From the NCBI GenBank assembly GCA_002914845.1, contig JXTC01000024.1:16076-80075 (forward strand): a DNA stretch of 64,000 nt. The letters are read 5' to 3'. Shown piece after piece: positions 11,242-20,840 of this stretch (positions are counted from its first letter, which is position 1; the number at the start of each line of letters is the position of its first letter). A program made the translations under genes and the position numbers. A model generated the notes under the pieces. That model was not told the origin of the DNA. It made no database searches and worked only from the letters and a program-made list of their open reading frames with translations. Origin of the DNA: Trema orientale. Taxonomy: Eukaryota; Streptophyta; Magnoliopsida; Rosales; Cannabaceae.

Positions 11242-11975
11242 AAAGTTTCCAGAAAACTTTTGTGGTTTCCTATGGTTTACTTACATACAGAGTATTCTGC
11301 TAAAAGGAAACCAAATTGGTTTCCAGGAAAGCTTTGCGGTTTCATGTGATTTACTTACATACATAGTATTCTGGTAAAAGGAAATCAAATTAGTTTCCAG
11401 GAAACTACAAAAGTTTCATGTGATTTACTTACGTACAGGGTATTCTGCTAAAAGGAAACCAAACTAGTTTCCAGGAAACTTTTGTGGTTTCCTGTGATTT
11501 ACTTAGGTATAGGGCATTCCGCTAAAAGGAAACCTTTGTAGTTTCCTGTGATTTACTTACATGTAGGACATTATACTAAAAGGAAACCAAATTGGTTTCC
11601 TGAAAATATTTGTGATTTTCTGTGATTTACTTACATATAGGACATTATGCTACACATAAACCAAATTAGTTTCCTGGAAACCTTTTTGATTTCCTGTGAT
11701 TTACTTACATATATGGCATTATACTAAAAGGAAACCAAATTGGTTTCTCGAAAACCTTTATGGTTTCTTGTGATTTACTTACATATAGTTATACATGACA
11801 TTTTGCTAAAAAGAAACCAAACTGGTTTCTTAGAAACTTTTTTGGTTTCTTGTGATTTACTTACGTATAGGACATTCTGCTACACATAAACCAAACTGGT
11901 TTCCTGGAAACCTTTGTAGTTTCTTGCGATTTACTTACATACAAGGCATTTTGTTAAAAGAAACCAAACTGGTAT
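11242..11975. repeat. 74-bp tandem repeat array, about 10 units
   Basis: Imperfect units of about 74 bp. Each has the core GGAAACCAAATTGGTTTCC (9-bp arms around one central A), then CTGGAAACCTTTGTGG, TTTCCTGTGATTTACTTACA and a GGACATTCTGCTAAAA spacer. Unit starts fall near 11299, 11372, 11449, 11522 (shortened), 11576, 11650, 11724, 11806, 11880 and 11954. Divergence is mostly point changes; one unit lacks about 20 bp and one gained 8 bp. The palindrome in every unit could form a short hairpin. Related words continue to 12160 and at 12572-12610 around the TRIM. Confidence 0.85.
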
Positions 11976-12162
11976 TAAGTAGTTTTGAGCAGAAACTAAA
12001 TTGGTTAACTAATCTTTGTAACTGATTTCTATATAAACTAAAAAAACCAAATTGATACCATAGTAGTTTCGAGTCGAAACCAATTTGGTTTCGAGTAGTA
12101 ATCGGAAACCAATTTAGTTAATATGTAACTGATTACAATTGAAAACCGATATTCAATTTAGT

Positions 12163-12566
12163 TGTAATACCACTGGGCCTCACCCAAAAGTGCTAGCTTG
12201 AAGGTACTTTTGGGCTCATGGACCATCACTTAAATACCCATGATCTTCCCAGAACATACCCGATGTGGGACTTGAGGCGTTACAATCTCCCCCCGCTAAG
12301 GGCCTAGCGTCCTCGCTAGGGGGTCCACATTCAATAGCCCACATATAACCCCTATGGGCGGGGTCCACATTCACCACTATTTCGGCCCGTGGCAGCCTTC
12401 CAAGACCCACACAGGTATGGACTGGGTCGGCTCTGAATACCAAATATAACACCATTGGGCCTCACCCAAAAGTGCTAGCTTGAAGGTACTTTTGGGCTCA
12501 TGGACCATCACTTAAATACCTATGATCTTCCCAGAACATACCCGATGTGGGACTTGGGGCGTTACA
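12163..12566 (-). mobile_element. complete TRIM retrotransposon (404 bp)
   Basis: Two 122-bp LTRs, 12163-12284 and 12445-12566, flank a 160-bp non-coding interior. The element is on the minus strand: reading that strand, the LTR starts TGTAACGCC and holds the GTCCCACATCGGG word common in plant TRIMs. The primer-binding site TGGTATTCAGAG lies at about 12431-12442 beside the 5' LTR, and a polypurine tract (complement ATCTCCCCCC, 12285-12294) beside the 3' LTR. A perfect 5-bp target duplication TTAGT flanks it (12158-12162 and 12567-12571). It encodes nothing and would need proteins from another element. It is inserted in the repeat region inside the larger minus-strand LTR element. Confidence 0.92.
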
Positions 12567-12609
12567 TTAGTAGTTTTGGGTAGGAACCAATTTAATTAGT
12601 GGTTTCTAA

Positions 12610-12960
12610 TAACAAACTAATAAAAAATAAAAATAAAAAAGACAGTGAAGTTTCAGTAGGAAAAAAGAACAGAAAAAAGGGTAAATAATAAAAAAAAAAA
12701 ACTAAAAAAGAACTTTTAAAAAAAGATTTAAAATGGAAAAAGAAAAAAAAAGGTGAAGATTCAAATATTGTAAAATGACAAAAAGAGAGTGAAATTTCAC
12801 TAAAAAAAAAAAATGGAAAAAACAAAGGAGAAACATAATAAAAAAAATTGTGGTTCACATTTTTTTAAAAGAAAAAAAAGAAATAAATAAATAAAAAGAG
12901 GAAAAATAATAAAGAAAATGAAAAAAGAGGAAATTAAAATGAAACTTAGGTGTGGTGGGA
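12610..12960. repeat. polypurine tract region
   Basis: A-rich, G-containing simple sequence, the strand-inverted counterpart of the polypyrimidine region at 10640-11190. It ends in a tRNA-like B-box word read on the minus strand (GGGTTCAAATCCC, about 12958-12970). The open frames here on the minus strand are low complexity. Confidence 0.55.
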
Positions 12961-13396
12961 TTTGAACCCTTTGAAAGGTACTCAAAATATGAAGTAGCTA
13001 GCCACTGGCCAGCTTTAGTTTACATCATTTTGTATGTGCATTTTAGTATATAAACCTTTGTCGAAAAAATATTGATTTATTTACTAGCATGCCACCGCTC
13101 ATTTAAAATTATAAATATTTACAAAAATACTAATTTTAGGTTGTACAAAATTTTAATGATTTGGTCAAGTTCGTATTTTTGATATTATTTTTTAAAAGAT
13201 AGGTAAAAGTGTCTTTAACCCTATAAACTATATACAAAACCCACGTTTGTTTTTTGTTTTCGGTCCAAAGCCCACTTTTTCACATAAACTATATATAGAT
13301 TTGGGTAGGAGTTATTTGGGCCCAAAGTTTTTTTCCTTCTTGGCACATTAAAGGCCTATCATATGTTGGATTGGATGTTAAAGTCCTAAACACTTC

Positions 13397-13934
13397 TGGC
13401 ATGTTTACTAAAGAGTAATGAGAATAATATATGTAGTAATGATTACCATACAAAGGTTTACTAAAATATGGGAAAAGGAAAAATATGTGGGACCCACACA
13501 AATTTAGGAGAAAAGAATAGGAATATTTCCTCCACCAACATCCTAAGGAGTCTGATTACCCGTAAATACTCCTTTTCTCTTTTTTAATTATTAAAATCGT
13601 AAAATACAATTTTACCCCAAAAAATCTATCTACTTTAAATCGTATATACATTTAAAAGGACAATTTAGTAAATATAACACATTCTCATTACTTTCGCTGG
13701 ATTAAATAAACAAATAAATAGTATTCTAATGAATACGATTTCCATGGTTATTAGTTTTAAGTAAACAACATACTACAAATAATGATTCTTTTTAAGTAAA
13801 CAACAAACTACAAATAATGATTCTCATACCCTTCTATTTTATTCCTATTCATTTTCCTTTCTATTTATTTTTTATTCCCATTTATTTTCTTTTTTATTTA
13901 TTCCGATTATGATTACAACGAAGTAAACGTGCCA
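13397..13934. mobile_element. possible MITE with short inverted ends
   Basis: Left end TGGCATGTTTACT, right end AGTAAACGTGCCA: 13-bp inverted repeats with one mismatch. The interior is AT-rich with a duplicated TTTAAGTAAACAACA-type word at about 13757-13805. No coding capacity; the target duplication is unclear. Confidence 0.45.
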
Positions 13935-13969
13935 TTCATTCTCTCATCCTCCCCTTCATCATTTTCATC

Positions 13970-14660
13970 TCCACACCCAAATGGAGTCAAAATTCTCCGC
14001 TCCACTCCAATGGTAAGCTCGCAGTGGTGAGCTGGCGAGGACTGGTGCACGGCCTTGGATGAGGACAGGTTCATGATCGCCTATGGCTGGGATGTGCTTT
14101 GCGGGGCTCGTCTTCGGCATGAGCTTCGTGGTGAACCACTGCTATGGGCTGAACTGGTTCCCGGCGACGGAGAGGGCGGGAACGGTCTTCGCGGCGCTGA
14201 AACGGTGCATGGTAGCACAGTGTGTTCAGCGATTGGGTGGTTACGGTGCTCGGCGTGTTCGAAAGATTTAGGTGTTCGGTGCTGGTGCTTTGCGTGTTCG
14301 ACCAAGGCAGCTGGTGCTCGCCTGAAAAACAAACAGGCTGGTGCACAGAGCTCGGGGGTCGAGCTCGGTGAGATTCGGGTGAGCAAGCTGCGGGCGAGAT
14401 TCGGCTTCTCTAGATGCCGACGGCGACCGTAGGCGACGATGGTTAGTTGCGGGCGTAATCTGCCGATTTCAAAATATATATATATATATTTTGAGCAGAT
14501 TAAAATGGTGAAAGTGTTGGAGTTTTTTAACAATGCTGGTCTTGTGTACAGTTGGAGTTTGGTTGGAGGCCTCGGCGACCAAGTTGTATTCGATGGGCCG
14601 AGGAGGTATTGAATCTTGTCGAAGAGATGGGCCACTGTTGGAGCTAACGGCAGATAGGCT
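13970..14660. other. GC-rich island inside the LTR element, origin unknown
   Basis: Composition jumps to codon-like GC-rich sequence from about 13990 to 14450. Both strands stay open for 60-180 codons, for example MAGMCFAGLVFGM on plus from 14083, and a Pro/Arg/Ser-rich frame on minus at 14081-14635. Neither reading was recognised as a family. It could be captured host sequence or simply composition. It lies between a possible MITE and the primer-binding site. Confidence 0.35.
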
Positions 14661-14736
14661 TCAAAAACAGAGGAAGCGGAACATCTTTATATATATATAT
14701 ATGGAATTTTGCTGGATATTCCATGCTCTGATACCA

Positions 14737-14910
14737 TGTGAGAATTCAAATAAGCTACATGTTTTCCATTCATCTTATAAAACTTGGATGAGAACAACAA
14801 CATGGAGTGTGTACAAGACAAACACTCTTAAAACATGGACCAAAAAATCAGGAAGAGAAAACCCCCTAAAACATTGAAAACAACTTAAAACAAGGAAAGA
14901 TACTTTAACA
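14737..14910 (-). repeat. 5' LTR of the Copia-like element
   Basis: On the minus strand it begins TGTTAAAGTATC and ends TTCTCACA, directly followed by the primer-binding site (complement at 14725-14736). The distal 145 bp match the left LTR. Confidence 0.75.
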
Positions 14911-15061
14911 CAAATCACTCATGCCGAACAGAAGCATCCAACTATAGGGTCAATTACGAGCAATCCGATCATATAGAATATTCATAAAGTAATAGGTGTG
15001 ACACATTGGGCCATTCAACTATTCCACAATTCTAAGACCACAAAGTCACACTAAATAGTAT

Positions 15062-15480
15062 ATTTTTGGGAAAAATTCATAAATACTCGTTTTAAAATTA
15101 TATTTTCATAAATACCCGTTTTTTATTTTTATTTCATAAATACCTATTTTTATACCTTTTTTTGAAAAAATATAGACCACCACTATTTTACACAAGAAAT
15201 GTATACCATGGTATATATTTCATGCATTAAATGTATACCGTGATCTATATTTCATGAACAAACTTATACTAAAAATTGGTACACATTTTAAAATATGTAC
15301 TGTTCATATTTTACACATGAAATGTGTAATTCATGGATAAAATTTACATTGTAAATGTGGACCACTCATATTCTTCATATGAAATGTAGACCATAAAAAC
15401 GGGTATTTTTGAAAGAAATTTTAAAAACGGGTATTTTTGAAATAAAGTTTTAAAAAACGGGTATTGAGTGTAATTTTCAC
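15062..15480. mobile_element. inverted-repeat MITE-like element
   Basis: The left half repeats CATAAATACYCGTTTT and the right half repeats the complement AAAACGGGTATTTTTGAAA, giving an imperfect hairpin of about 420 bp. Smaller internal inversions surround GTATACATTTCATG. No coding capacity. Confidence 0.55.
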
Positions 15481-15540
15481 TACATTTTTCCACTACAATG
15501 GGGAAGCCGCCATTATTTGCAAAAGGAGAAATTGGATATT

Positions 15541-16058
15541 ATATGTATTTTCTGAAATTTTTTTGAAAAATACGGTGGTTAGTGTTTTTTAAGGTGCGGT
15601 ATGGTTTTTATTAGGAAAATACTATTTTAAAAAAATATTTAGAAAAATATCATTTTTTAAAGGGGATGGCTATGGTAGGGGCGTCTCTACGTAGGGTCAT
15701 GCCTTAATTATCATTGGATGGGAATCTGTGGGGAATAACGGGAATCTGTGGAGAATCTATTTATATACAGATTCCCATCCAACGGTGAATAGACAGGGCC
15801 CTACGTAGGGGCGTCCCTACTGTAGACGCGCCCTTTTTTAAAATAGTAACTAGTAATCAGTTTCTAGTAACTATAGGTATTTATAACTAATATATAACTG
15901 ATTACTGTTAACCGATAACCCATTATCAGAACCTGGTAACCAATAACCATTTTTAAAATGATATTTTTCTAAATTATTTTTAAAAAGTGATATTTTTATA
16001 ATAAAAACCGTATGAAAATTTGAAAGAAGCCTGACTTCGATATTTTTGTAATTTTTTT
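15541..16058. mobile_element. MITE family B copy, split by a nested MITE
   Basis: Matches the segment 39733-40066 in reverse orientation over its whole length, including asymmetric outer ends. Inverted inner termini are GGTATGGTTTTTATTAG (about 15598) and ATAATAAAAACCGTATG (about 15998). The core is a run of ACTAGTTACCAGTT-like words. A Mutator-type MITE (15662-15833) is inserted in it. Confidence 0.75.
15662..15833. mobile_element. Mutator-type MITE family A, copy 1
   Basis: A 172-bp element nearly identical to 43996-44166. Its terminal inverted repeats run about 35 bp, with shared core CCCTACGTAGGG. A perfect 9-bp target duplication TTTTTTAAA lies at 15653-15661 and 15834-15842. The 9-bp duplication and long TIRs point to Mutator-type mobilisation. 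No coding capacity. Confidence 0.9.
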
Positions 16059-16119
16059 AGTTTTTTTACAGGTAAAAGTGTTTGTATCTTTGCAAAACCC
16101 TATTTACCTGAAATGTACT

Positions 16120-16205
16120 AGGTATATACGTTTTTATACTTGGTATATACTTTTTATACTTGGTATATAAAGTTTTATACTTGGTATATAAGCATATATA
16201 CTAGA
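16120..16205. repeat. short tandem repeat of TATACTTGGTATATA
   Basis: Four imperfect units of about 20 bp, each with (AT)ACTTGGTATATA followed by a T-rich spacer. Confidence 0.6.
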
Positions 16206-16274
16206 CATTTTGCTATAACATTTGACAAAGGGACATTTACTTAAAATGGGCCCAAAATTTGGTCATATTTCTAT

Positions 16275-16425
16275 ATGGGCTTTGTCTTTTCTCGATTTCT
16301 CTGCCTTTCTCTCTCTTGTTATTTCCCAATAGTCGGGTAACCCGCCATCATTTGCAAAATCTTATTTGTCTTTTCTCGATTTCTCCGCCTTCCTTTCTCT
16401 TGTTATTTCCCAATAAGTACAGTAA
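16275..16425. repeat. direct duplication of a 60-bp pyrimidine-rich segment
   Basis: TTGTCTTTTCTCGATTTCTC through TTGTTATTTCCCAATA occurs twice (about 16275-16333 and 16364-16416), with a few substitutions between copies. Confidence 0.65.
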
Positions 16426-16534
16426 TTTTCCTACTATTATCTATCATTTTAACGCCATTCTAGTTTTGACATATATTACATTGGTACCATATAAGATCTT
16501 AGTAAAAAGTTAATCTATGACTTTCTTCAAAACT

Positions 16535-16612
16535 ATACAGACCACATCTACAAAGATTTTGGAATTCTTTAAAGGCTCGTAAAATATGCAAAGAGGAAGT
16601 GACGCACAAATA
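16535..16612 (+). pseudogene. fragment of the small-peptide gene
   Basis: AAGGCTCGTAAAATATGC then AAAGAGGAAGTGACGCACAA is close to the region coding KAREICREELKHE in the copy at 8365. The preceding CCACATCTACAAAGATTTTGG resembles the PPTSD-coding part. No start codon, signal peptide or second cysteine pair is present. It is a truncated relic 0.5 kb before intact copy 3. Confidence 0.55.
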
Positions 16613-16824
16613 TAGATATATATATATATATATACGAGATTTTTTTTTTCTTTGAGAAAGCGAGCGTATTATATTTGTTAATGAAAATCAGAAAAAATTA
16701 CGTACTCAGGGACATCCTACAATTAAACCAGTTTTTCTTAAGATATCATCTATCCTTAAGGTTAATTCTGTATAAATTATGGACAAATTGTGATCACGTT
16801 AGAAAATGCTTAACAGATAAAATC

Positions 16825-17018
16825 AAAGATAATAAATTAATTGAAGCATTCGAAGAAGTACTTCAAAGGGTGCGTCTCTATTTCTTTGTACCAATTAATT
16901 AATTTATTAATTTCAAGTTCCTTCCATTATCCCTCTTCCCCTATACGATCAAAATTGAGTATAGACGACAAATTAAAGATATTAAAATAATTGAGGCGTT
17001 TAAAAAACTTGAAACGGT
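16825..17018 (+). repeat. tandem upstream cassette of peptide copy 3
   Basis: Two units of the cassette also seen before copy 2: at 16825-16871 (reads IKDNKLIEAFEEVLQRV) and at 16975-17018 (reads KDIKIIEAFKKLETV), separated by a pyrimidine-rich stretch. The first unit is the end of a 75-codon open frame from 16675 that I do not recognise. Confidence 0.5.
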
Positions 17019-17100
17019 GTGTGCATACGTATCTAGGACTGTCTCATTTTATATTTTTGTATGTTGTCTTCTACTTCATTGTCTCAAATATGCAAAGATA

Positions 17101-17397
17101 ATGCAGGGAGAATTGGTTGTGGTGATGATGATAATGATAATGTCAAGTAGATTAATATTGGCTCACTCCAATGGTAAGAACAAAATGGCGGTGCCACCTA
17201 CAAGTGATTTAGCTTATTTGATGGATCTTTGCGAAGATAAGGCTAATCAAATATGCAAAGGGGAACTGAAGCACCAAATATTGGCCGGAAACAAAAAACT
17301 GCGTCAAGGTTTCTTAAGCCATTGCTTTCATATAAAAATGGCGGAATGCCTTGAACATAATAAACTGCTTCGATCACCGCCAGAAGCTAGAAATTAA
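17101..17397 (+). CDS. small secreted cysteine-patterned peptide, copy 3 (intact)
   Basis: A 98-residue single-exon protein starting MQGELVVVMMIMIMSS, with a hydrophobic Met-rich signal peptide ending near LAHS. The mature part has the basic NGKNKM linker, VPPTSDLAYLM, then CEDKANQIC, 22 residues, and CFHIKMAEC, with a C-terminal LEHNKLLRSPPE tail. It differs from copy 2 by two extra residues between the cysteine pairs (ILAGNKK against IGNKK). An upstream in-frame Met at 17017 would add 28 residues and spoil the signal peptide, and copies 1 and 2 align from 17101. The leader shares TGTTGTCTTCTACTTCATTG with copy 1. The function is unknown; extracellular delivery is inferred from the signal peptide. 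Confidence 0.72.
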   Translation: MQGELVVVMMIMIMSSRLILAHSNGKNKMAVPPTSDLAYLMDLCEDKANQICKGELKHQILAGNKKLRQGFLSHCFHIKMAECLEHNKLLRSPPEARN

Positions 17398-17399
17398 TT

Positions 17400-18186
17400 T
17401 GCCGCGTAAGGTAATCATATATATACCTTCACATCTTTATCTTTATTAGGTATATGCATGTATATATATATATATATAAGTGTCTGTGTCTAGAGAATTA
17501 ACTAGACATTTGCATTTCCTTTCCTTATTGCTTGTAGCCATTAGAAGCTTGTCTTTAGATTTGTCAATAACTTTAAAAGTTGGGTTAATGTAAAAGATAA
17601 GGTTATGAAACTATTGTTACGGTTTTATTTCATGGTTTCTCTGTTACATATGGTCGATGAAGTTGTGCATGTAGATTACGTTGAATCAAATACTGAGGGC
17701 AGCTGATCAGTTTTATTCTTCGAATTAATTTATGTTTGATAAGCGTTGGTCCTGTCAAAGGCTCCAAAACCAAAGTATTTCGGCCCATGCTACAATGAAA
17801 TTGCAAAACTGTCTCCTGATAGTATTGTATTAAAGTTTCAGGTTAATCAATGTAGTTCATTGCTTGTTTGAAGCGGATTATTTCTCCTATTGTTTGGTTA
17901 TAAGAATGACTAGATCATTTTGTAGTGTACATGACTTATGTGTATGAAGAATAATAAATATGCATTTATTAAAGAAGAAAAGGAATGGTACATTCTATAC
18001 ATGTATTGTTCACGCCAATTTTTGTCTTTTTCTACCCTCACCATAGAAGATGACCTCAAGTCGCTCTCAGTGCCCGCAAAAGAGCGAAAAGCTTGGGACA
18101 CCAGTGTGGTGCTTGCCGAAGCACCTCCGATACTTAATTCAGTTTTAAGAAATAATTTTGGCAGAGTGTTTGCAAGCTTGAGAGAC
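17400..18186. other. intergenic stretch with one unassigned open segment
   Basis: TA microsatellite at 17461-17480. At 18030-18190 the composition is exon-like and both strands stay open; the minus reading includes MMEGKSLKLANTLPKLF. Neither reading was recognised. It abuts the start of the duplicated unit at about 18188. Confidence 0.35.
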
Positions 18187-18856
18187 TTACCCTCCATCAT
18201 TTTGAGGTAAGTATTTATAGACGAGCTCCGATGATTGTTAGGAAAATACATCCCATGCTTATCTCGGATCAGGCTGAGTAGTGAATTACTCCGCTATCTT
18301 CTCGGAAGAACATGAGCAGTGGTTGTAGTGGATAGTGCTTCGCTACCTTTGTGGAAGTACGTGGCCAAAGATCACGGCAATTATCCATTTCTTCCTACTA
18401 TTTCGGATGCGTCCATTTCCCTCGATCGTTAAGCTCATGTTGAGTCACTTTATCGATCTTAGAGAACTTCCAAGTCATGCCATGCGTGCTTAGGACCTCA
18501 GCTCATGTGGAGAGCAATAGCAATTGTCGACGTTGCCGCATCGACACTTAGTAATCTTATTTAGTTACTTAATTAGGTGGTACTGAGTCAATCTCATGTT
18601 TAGATGTACGACGTTGAGCTCTCAAGTACCCACCTATAAGCTTTTGCTCTTGCATGTGGCATGAGGTGTTGAGCTTGCAAGTATGAGCTCAACGGTGTTC
18701 ACCTCTAAGGTTTCATTAACCCTTAAGCTCACATGTTGAGCTCGCCTATTTTTATTGGAGTATTGCACCACTCATTGCTAGTCGATTAGTTTATATGGTG
18801 TTGGACCAAGATTTCTGGTTAAGCACTTAAAGAGAGTTGCTCAAGAATGGAAACGC

Positions 18857-20791
18857 TCTGGGCTTGTTTGGCAACCACTTATTTAAATAATTTTTTGACT
18901 TTGAAATCGAAAAAATATAAATATTTTTCAAAAATATGTTTGATAAAACTACTTTGTTTTTTGTTTTTTTAATTTGATAACAAAAATTTCTTACTTTCAA
19001 ATTTTTTTTAAATAATTCTTTAGAAAGACTAGTGTCAAAATTCAAACATATTTAGACTCACATCACTATTGTTCTCAACATTTTCTCTCTCATCATTATT
19101 TCTCTAGTTCTTAGTAAAAATGGTATTATTCTAAGAGCGCGTCTATAATAGAGTTGCTACTTTTTGCCCTTACGTATGGCTTTTGTTTCCGAACCGTATG
19201 ATGAATATAAATGATGATCAGATATATAAGTTTATAAAAAATTGATGCTCCATAATACATGGGAAAAAACTCAAAGCATAAAATATACTTAAAACCCAAA
19301 AAAGACCAAACACCTTTGTCTTCCTTTGTTACTGTCTTGCTCGTGAATTCAAAACACAGAACTTTAATTCATAAAGCAATTTATACTCTCTCTTGCTCGA
19401 CGATCCCAGGACTTGATTTCTTCTTCCTTTAATTGCTCAGATTCTAAGTTGCTAAAAATAATTTCGAAAGGAAAATAATTAGGGAGATAATGCTTTTCAG
19501 AGAGAGAAAAGACAAAAATCACAAGATCTCTCTTTCCTCTCTCTTCTTGTGTTCAAGATCTGGACTTCGTCTGCTATTCTTCCTTCATCCATCGGAGACT
19601 ATTTTGAGTGAATGACATACAAGAAAATGGCCTCGTCCACAATCAAAACCCCATCAATAAGAAATGAATCAAATCGCATTACAACTAAATACTTCCCAAA
19701 TCACATTAGAACAACAATCGCAATTTAGCCGTAAATTATTCACCTTTCCTTCAAACCATTTTTAATTTTATTATATTCTTTTTTTTTTCAAAAAAAAGTT
19801 GGGTTGTTGATTAAGAAAGAGCCAACACACAAATTCTTATGCATTTTAGGCATGAGACCTTTTAGGGATGGGTCGGCAGTGGCATTTGTTTCAGAGATCT
19901 ATGTCTCATTTAGTCTTTCACAAGCTTCCTTCAAAAGGAGAGTCGATAGACGTGAATACTTTCAAATGAAATATATATGGGATGACAATATGATGAGCAC
20001 ATGAATCCCTTCTTGCCAAATGTGTTGCTCACATATTTTGTTTGAAGACGCTATAGAGGAAGTGAGAATGGGACGCAGTATATTGAAAAATGGAGAGAGG
20101 AGGTGTGACATTTGTCTGTAAGATTACAGAAAGCAGGGGAAAAAAGGAGTCTTTTTTTGTCCTAACAAAATGTAATGGGTACTCTTTCAAAAAAAAAAAA
20201 AAAAAAAAAGAAAAAGAGTAATGGATACTCTTTCGAAAAAAAAAAAAAGGAAGTAATGGGTAGTAATCATATGTGGTTACCACAAATTATATATTTTGCA
20301 CCCCATACATCAAGTCCATTAAGAACTGATCAAAGAGTCACAATTAGATAGTCCTACACAAGGTCATATTTGGGCAGCTCTATTATAGTCGTGCCTTTAT
20401 TCTAAATATTTTTAAAAGTGGTATATTTTTCAAAATAAAAAATCTTCAAGTGGTATTTGAAAAACAAAAGAATAAAAATGGTAACAAAAATTCCAAGCTC
20501 CCCAATTTATTTAGAAAAATATCATTTTTCAAAGTTTTATTTTTTTAATACCACTTTTTAAATTTATTTAGATGAATACCAGTTTTTCTCTCTCTTCATT
20601 CTCTCTTACTTTTTCCTTTATTGCTCTCCTTTTGATTTTCACTTTTTAAAGTGAAAAGTTCTAGTTACCAAACATATTTTTATTTTTCATTTTGAAAAGC
20701 AAAAAGCAAAAAAACATTAGTTACCAAATACATTTTTGTTATTGAAAATTCAAAAAAAGAAAAAGTATTTTTGTTTTTTTATTTAAAAAAG

Positions 20792-20823
<32 letters not shown>

Positions 20824-20840
20824 CATTACCAAACGGCTAT
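18857..20840. mobile_element. inserted element with TTTGG-type ends, host of a nested MULE
   Basis: Absent from the paralogous unit at 22652. The left end GGGCTTGTTTGGCAACC and right end GTTACCAAACGGC-like sequence (about 20823-20839, GCATTACCAAACGGCT) are inverted. The flanking halves are T- and A-rich. It is interrupted by the Mutator-like element 19135-20396. The target duplication is unclear. Confidence 0.5.
19135..20396. mobile_element. 1262-bp non-autonomous Mutator-like element
   Basis: The perfect 9-bp direct repeat TTATTCTAA flanks it (19126-19134 and 20397-20405). Terminal inverted repeats are GAGCGCGTCTATAATAGAG (left) and, in reverse, AGGCACGACTATAATAGAG (right). The TIR core resembles that of MITE family A (GCGCGTCTACAGTAG). 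The interior has no transposase. A frame at 19804-20004 (MLIKKEPTHKFLCILGM) is unrecognised and could be captured sequence. Confidence 0.8.

Larger units (their letters stand above)
9833..14910 (-). mobile_element. non-autonomous Copia-like LTR retrotransposon, minus orientation
   Basis: Two similar terminal segments in direct orientation: 9833-9982 (3' LTR, outer end truncated) and 14737-14910 (5' LTR, TGTGAG...TTTAACA on the plus strand). Next to the right LTR, 14725-14736 is the reverse complement of TGGTATCAGAGC, a primer-binding site for initiator Met-tRNA. Next to the left LTR, 9983-9990 is the complement of a polypurine tract (ATGGGGAG). These signals fix a minus-strand element about 5 kb long. 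The internal 4.75 kb has no gag or pol. Instead it holds T-rich and A-rich tracts, a 74-bp tandem array, a nested TRIM, a possible MITE and a GC-rich stretch. No clean target duplication was found, as expected if the left end is truncated. Confidence 0.65.

Noticed and set aside
12216..12455. 79-codon minus frame with VFRADPVHTCVGLGRLPRAE
   Set aside because: It runs through LTR and interior of the TRIM, which is non-coding, including its PBS region.
12592..12985. Phe/Ser-rich minus-strand frames
   Set aside because: Translation of the purine-rich tract in reverse; low complexity.
15062..15480. CRISPR-like or regulatory array
   Set aside because: The repeated AAATACCCG-type words are two arms of an inverted-repeat element, not regularly spaced repeats with unique spacers; the DNA is plant nuclear.
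17017..17100. Upstream start for peptide copy 3
   Set aside because: It adds 28 residues that copies 1 and 2 do not have, and would place the signal peptide internally.
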